15,160 bases of DNA from assembly GCA_016180275.1 (NCBI GenBank), contig JACPBN010000093.1, forward strand, positions 1 through 15,160, read 5' to 3'. The notes below the pieces were generated by a model. The model was given only the letters and a program-made list of their open reading frames with translations. It did not search any database and had not been told where the DNA came from. A program made the position numbers and the translations under genes. The stretch is from Candidatus Woesearchaeota archaeon (lineage in GTDB: Archaea > Nanobdellota > Nanobdellia > Woesearchaeales > UBA10200). This document shows positions 12,268 through 15,160 of this stretch, in pieces (position 1 is the stretch's first letter; each line of letters begins with the position of its first letter).

Positions 12268-13065
12268 ATGAAGAAACTATTATTGACCATATTGATTTTA
12301 TTGTTTAGTCTTGGCTTAGTGCAAGCAGGCTTGACGCCATTAGTATTGTTCGGCAAAGTTGTAATTAACAGTGAGCCGTTCGCTTTTCAGGAAGTGAAGG
12401 TGACAGATGTTACCATAGGCGTTAGCCAAACACTTAAGACAAATGAGAACGGAGTCTATTTAACTGAACTTAATAATTTCAAGAATGAATTAGGCAGGCA
12501 AGGTGAGATAGGCGACGTGATTGAAGTTATTTCTTGTCCTGTATCAATAAATGCAGGATGCAAGCAGACATATACAGTAACTGATGCACCTAAGAATATC
12601 ATATTTGATGTTAAGGGCAGTGATCTAATTTCAGTTGGCGCAATCCCTGTAAGTGAAGTTCCTAAGTTAGAGCCTGTTCCTGTTATTATTTCAGAACCAG
12701 TTACTAAAGATTGTGGTGCTATAACATGTTCTAGTGTGACATGCGGTGCAGTTACTTGCCCAAGCAATACTGCAACAGTATGTCCTACAGTAGAGGATAA
12801 GATATGCCCTATAAACTCAGATGTTGAAAATTATATCAGATGGGCCATAGAAGTAGCAATATTATTGTTGGGTATAATCAGCACATATATCTTTGCTAAG
12901 TATAAATGGGGAAAAGGCTTTGCAGGCTTGATTAATTATAACTTAGGATTAGCAAAAGAAGCTCTTAATAAAAAAGACTATGCTACAGCAAAGAAATATG
13001 TTAATACAGCAGTAAAGAGTGCAAATACAGCAGCTGTTAATGATGCTGAGGGGAAATATAAGTAA
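12268..13065 (+). CDS. exported, membrane-anchored cysteine-repeat protein, 265 aa
   Basis: Start ATG 12268 is 5 nt after GGTGG (12258-12262). The order is signal peptide (1-20, LLTILILLFSLGLVQAG), a carboxypeptidase-regulatory-like beta domain (about 25-115, with TLKTNENGVYLTEL and EIGDVIEVIS), a Pro/Val linker (125-146), a four-step pentapeptide repeat with Cys every fifth residue (CGAIT, CSSVT, CGAVT, CPSNT at 149-168) followed by Cys172 and Cys180, a transmembrane helix (about 192-211), and a basic cytoplasmic tail with a TPR-like pair of helices (LAKEALNKKDYATAKKYVNT). It probably sits in the host membrane with the beta domain outside. No known viral family is recognised. Confidence 0.88.
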   Translation: MKKLLLTILILLFSLGLVQAGLTPLVLFGKVVINSEPFAFQEVKVTDVTIGVSQTLKTNENGVYLTELNNFKNELGRQGEIGDVIEVISCPVSINAGCKQTYTVTDAPKNIIFDVKGSDLISVGAIPVSEVPKLEPVPVIISEPVTKDCGAITCSSVTCGAVTCPSNTATVCPTVEDKICPINSDVENYIRWAIEVAILLLGIISTYIFAKYKWGKGFAGLINYNLGLAKEALNKKDYATAKKYVNTAVKSANTAAVNDAEGKYK

Positions 13066-13067
13066 AA

Positions 13068-13343
13068 ATGACTTATATAAAACTCAAGCAGGGAGATTTT
13101 GAGCCGATATTTGATAAAAAGTTTGCTGAGGATAATTTAGTCTCGCCAAAACTTTATTTTGAGACGATTGATAAATTATATTTATTCAGGCCTGTTGGTT
13201 ATGTGATTTATTATACGATTATTGATGTTTCCTCAATACAGGATTTAGCTGCGTATAAGCTGCAGCATTTCGTAAACACATACGAATTACCTGGATTGCC
13301 TAACTTTGACAACAGAGTAAACTTAGTGATAAGGCAAGAATAG
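13068..13343 (+). CDS. hypothetical protein, 91 aa
   Basis: No family is recognised. It is a soluble mixed alpha/beta protein with many aromatic residues (LYFETIDKLYLFRPVGYVI) and a helical C-terminal half (SSIQDLAAYKLQHFVNTYE). It has no signal peptide despite lying between exported proteins. ATG 13068 follows the preceding stop by 2 nt, so translation is probably coupled. It could be an adaptor or a virion component; the sequence does not say. Confidence 0.78.
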   Translation: MTYIKLKQGDFEPIFDKKFAEDNLVSPKLYFETIDKLYLFRPVGYVIYYTIIDVSSIQDLAAYKLQHFVNTYELPGLPNFDNRVNLVIRQE

Positions 13344-13370
13344 TAATAACACCGACATAAGGTGACTACA

Positions 13371-13577
13371 GTGATAGCTAACAAACCTAAGATACTTACA
13401 TATCCAAGCGACAGTACAGTTGCGACTATTTCTGTTTCAAATGGTACAGGTATTCATACAACGAATAAGATAATTGGCAGAGTGCTTAACTTTAGTATTG
13501 TGCCACCAGACAAATCTTCTGATCATACAGTAAACACTGCAATAGGCTCTGCGACGATTAACATTAATATTGCTTAA
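13371..13577 (+). CDS. small beta-rich hypothetical protein, 68 aa
   Basis: The start is GTG 13371, 5 nt after GGTGA (13361-13365), matching the spacing of other genes here; an in-frame GTG at 13362 lies inside that signal. The protein is made of short strands (STVATISVSNGTG, RVLNFSIVPPDK, GSATININIA) and lacks a signal peptide. The stop is followed by the next ATG after 2 nt. It is likely a small virion or fibre-associated protein, but no family is recognised. Confidence 0.72.
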   Translation: MIANKPKILTYPSDSTVATISVSNGTGIHTTNKIIGRVLNFSIVPPDKSSDHTVNTAIGSATININIA

Positions 13578-13579
13578 CC

Positions 13580-13975
13580 ATGCCAAGCGCACCATATATT
13601 ATAACTGGCCAGATAACGAATGGCAGCACTAAGTTAGCTAGTCGTAAGGTTGCGATAGCGAATAATACGACAGAGGATAGTGATTCAGTTTATACAGATT
13701 CAAACGGCAATTATAGTTATGATTTAGCTAATCTAACAAAGGGGTATAGTAATGGAGATAGCATAACGATTAGTGTTGATGCAGAAGCTACTACTAGCTT
13801 TTCAGTTGAAGTTCGTGAGCATGAGACAGGTATCATGTGGCGTAGGCGTTTAACTAGAGCTACGTATCCATACTTAGATGCACCAGATATTTACGCTAAT
13901 GGCAGACTTGATGTGGCAATAGTTGAAGCATCTACCAACGGCAATTATAAGTTACGTATCATATACGAGGGTTAA
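13580..13975 (+). CDS. carboxypeptidase-regulatory-like beta-sandwich protein, 131 aa
   Basis: The first 75 residues follow the pattern of a carboxypeptidase regulatory-like domain: YIITGQITNGSTKLASRKV, the turn TDSNGNYSYDLANL, then KGYSNGDSITISVD. This resembles the proteins at 10104 and 12268. The C-terminal part (RREWRR-like basic patch seen as MWRRRLTRATYPYLDAP, then GRLDVAIVEAS and YKLRIIYEG) is a second small beta domain. No signal peptide. Such domains are common in tail or fibre proteins, where they mediate contacts; that role is inferred. ATG 13580 is 2 nt after the preceding stop. Confidence 0.82.
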   Translation: MPSAPYIITGQITNGSTKLASRKVAIANNTTEDSDSVYTDSNGNYSYDLANLTKGYSNGDSITISVDAEATTSFSVEVREHETGIMWRRRLTRATYPYLDAPDIYANGRLDVAIVEASTNGNYKLRIIYEG

Positions 13976-13980
13976 GGTGG

Positions 13981-15160
13981 ATGGTGCAACAAAAAACAAT
14001 AATCGGCGGAACATTAGGAGTTTTTGTGATTGTGATAAGTACCCTTTTACTAAGCACAAGTAGTACGTTATGTAGTGAAGGTTGGCAGATGACAGACCAA
14101 GAAAATATTAAATATTGTGAAAGCAAGGATATATACAGAGCATGTAATTATCTGAGCAGCAGTAATAAGACTTGTTATCATATCAGCAGTATTGATGAGA
14201 TTAATTTATCGCAATATGGGCAAATATCATCTGATGATGTCAGTGTTGCAGAAGGCAAAGAAGCATTATTTTATGGTTATAAATACTCTAATACAAGCAA
14301 CCTTATCATCTCCAGCATACAACAAAATAGCTGTTCATGGTATCCAGACAACCACCCTAAAAAAGACTTAAAAACCTGTGAAGTGATAATCGAAGTCATA
14401 AATAAAAACCCAGTTAAATCACTGAATCTTACAAGTTCGATACTTACATTCTTAAATCAAAATAGGATTACTAACTATACCCTCTCAACAAAATACTCAA
14501 ACTATAAAGATGAGTTCAAAATCAATGACATAGATGTATTTGATAATTCCAGCAAAAGCAATAAAGTCAACATCACCAGAAAGAAGTGGGCTAACTTCAA
14601 TAAAATAAAGCCAATAGAAAATGTCAATACAGATTTCTCCATTAAAGCGGTATTTGATATGCCAAAGTATGAAACAGAGCAGTTTAACATTTCTCTTGAT
14701 GTAAAATACCAAGGCAGTACATTCCAATTAAAACTAGACCCTGATGTCGGCTCATGCGGAACATTATCATCTGCTGGTACATATACGCTAAACTCAAGCA
14801 TAACTGCAACAGGTACGTGTTTCACTATCGGCGCAAATCATATTATTTTAGACGGCGGCGGATATACAATAACAGGCAATACATCTGGCTATGGAATAAC
14901 AAGCACAGGTTATACCAATGCAACAATCAAAAACTTTGCAGGAATAGATAACTTCACTTACGGAGTCTATATGGTCAATACAAATACCTCAGCAGTATAT
15001 AACAATACAATCATTGGCGCAAATTTATCAGGCGCAAGTGCAAGCGGTATTTTTTTGGACTCAAAAGCAAGTTTTAATAATCTCTCGAATAATAACATTA
15101 CTGTTTATGGCAGAAGCAATGGGTTTGGAATTATTTTATCTGCATCAGCTAATACCGATA
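13981..15160 (+). CDS. membrane-anchored beta-helix surface protein (3' end outside the window)
   Basis: An open frame from ATG 13981 (or GTG 13984) reaches the right edge, giving at least 393 residues. GGTGG at 13976-13980 is unusually close; GAGG at 13967-13970 is better spaced for ATG 13981. A signal anchor lies at about 7-30 (GTLGVFVIVISTLLLSTSS), followed by a Cys-containing region (Cys31, 46, 55, 65) and an unidentified domain with sequons to about 255. Then begins a right-handed parallel beta-helix of NosD/PbH1 type: SCGTLSSAGTYTL, FTIGANHIILDGGGYTITG, NATIKNFAG, GVYMVNTNTSAVYNNTIIG. This style is frequent in DPANN surface proteins. In a virus it could be a receptor-binding or host-decorating protein. 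Confidence 0.88.
   Translation, partial: MVQQKTIIGGTLGVFVIVISTLLLSTSSTLCSEGWQMTDQENIKYCESKDIYRACNYLSSSNKTCYHISSIDEINLSQYGQISSDDVSVAEGKEALFYGYKYSNTSNLIISSIQQNSCSWYPDNHPKKDLKTCEVIIEVINKNPVKSLNLTSSILTFLNQNRITNYTLSTKYSNYKDEFKINDIDVFDNSSKSNKVNITRKKWANFNKIKPIENVNTDFSIKAVFDMPKYETEQFNISLDVKYQGSTFQLKLDPDVGSCGTLSSAGTYTLNSSITATGTCFTIGANHIILDGGGYTITGNTSGYGITSTGYTNATIKNFAGIDNFTYGVYMVNTNTSAVYNNTIIGANLSGASASGIFLDSKASFNNLSNNNITVYGRSNGFGIILSASANTD

Noticed and set aside
1..15160. CRISPR array, tRNA or rRNA genes
   Set aside because: No regularly spaced repeats of CRISPR type and no cloverleaf-like sequence were noticed on reading; a dedicated tRNA scan was not possible here.

Overview
The window looks like the packaging and head-morphogenesis region of a tailed virus or provirus (Caudoviricetes, HK97-fold capsid) whose host is probably an archaeon, most likely a small-genome DPANN lineage such as Woesearchaeota or Pacearchaeota. 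The viral part is seen directly: a large terminase subunit, a portal, an HK97-type prohead protease carrying a scaffold-like tail, and a major capsid protein, in the classical order on the + strand. The archaeal assignment is inference. It rests on TATA-like boxes about 25-31 bp upstream of starts that lack Shine-Dalgarno sequences (near-leaderless genes), a recurrent GGTGG or GGTGA ribosome-binding site exactly 5 nt from several starts, and sequon-rich Ig-like and beta-helix surface proteins of a style common in DPANN genomes. The DNA is AT-rich, every convincing gene is on the + strand, and many neighbours overlap by ATGA or a few bases.

Layout. 1-824: the 3' end of an unknown gene, then two small accessory genes behind a palindromic TATA box; the second resembles a family of uncharacterised phage proteins. 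825-2339: a disturbed region with an IS200/IS605-type Y1 transposase (tnpA) translationally coupled to an orphan DNA methyltransferase. It has a strongly structured 5' region of about 100 nt, a hairpin covering the tnpA ribosome-binding site, palindromes with TAAA loops on both sides, and an apparent remnant of a small gene that may once have headed the terminase operon. 2340-5039: terL followed by small genes (a hypothetical, a one-helix membrane protein, a coiled-coil protein, a ribbon-helix-helix regulator and a second one-helix membrane protein). 5040-7915: a near-leaderless promoter, portal, a small basic phage protein, a Met/Lys-rich miniprotein, and a protease-scaffold fusion with a probable internal start for free scaffold. 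7926-9161: a palindromic promoter, the major capsid gene and an oligo-T terminator. 9187-10409: four small mostly beta-rich proteins, probably virion accessory proteins. 10421-15160: an unusual accessory block of exported proteins (a signal-peptide Ig-like glycoprotein with an apparent frameshift, a signal-peptide and membrane-anchored cysteine-repeat protein, and a beta-helix protein cut by the window end), mixed with small beta-sandwich proteins.

The head genes form a coherent machine: TerL pumps DNA through the portal into a procapsid built from the capsid protein on the scaffold and matured by the protease. No tail tube, tape measure, head-tail connector or lysis gene could be recognised. 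The most interesting signals are a near-identical 26-bp dyad placed both in front of the capsid gene and in front of the transposon-disrupted terminase operon, the possible methyltransferase-carrying IS200/IS605 element with its structured leader, and the cluster of exported, glycosylation-prone proteins next to cytoplasmically assembled head genes.
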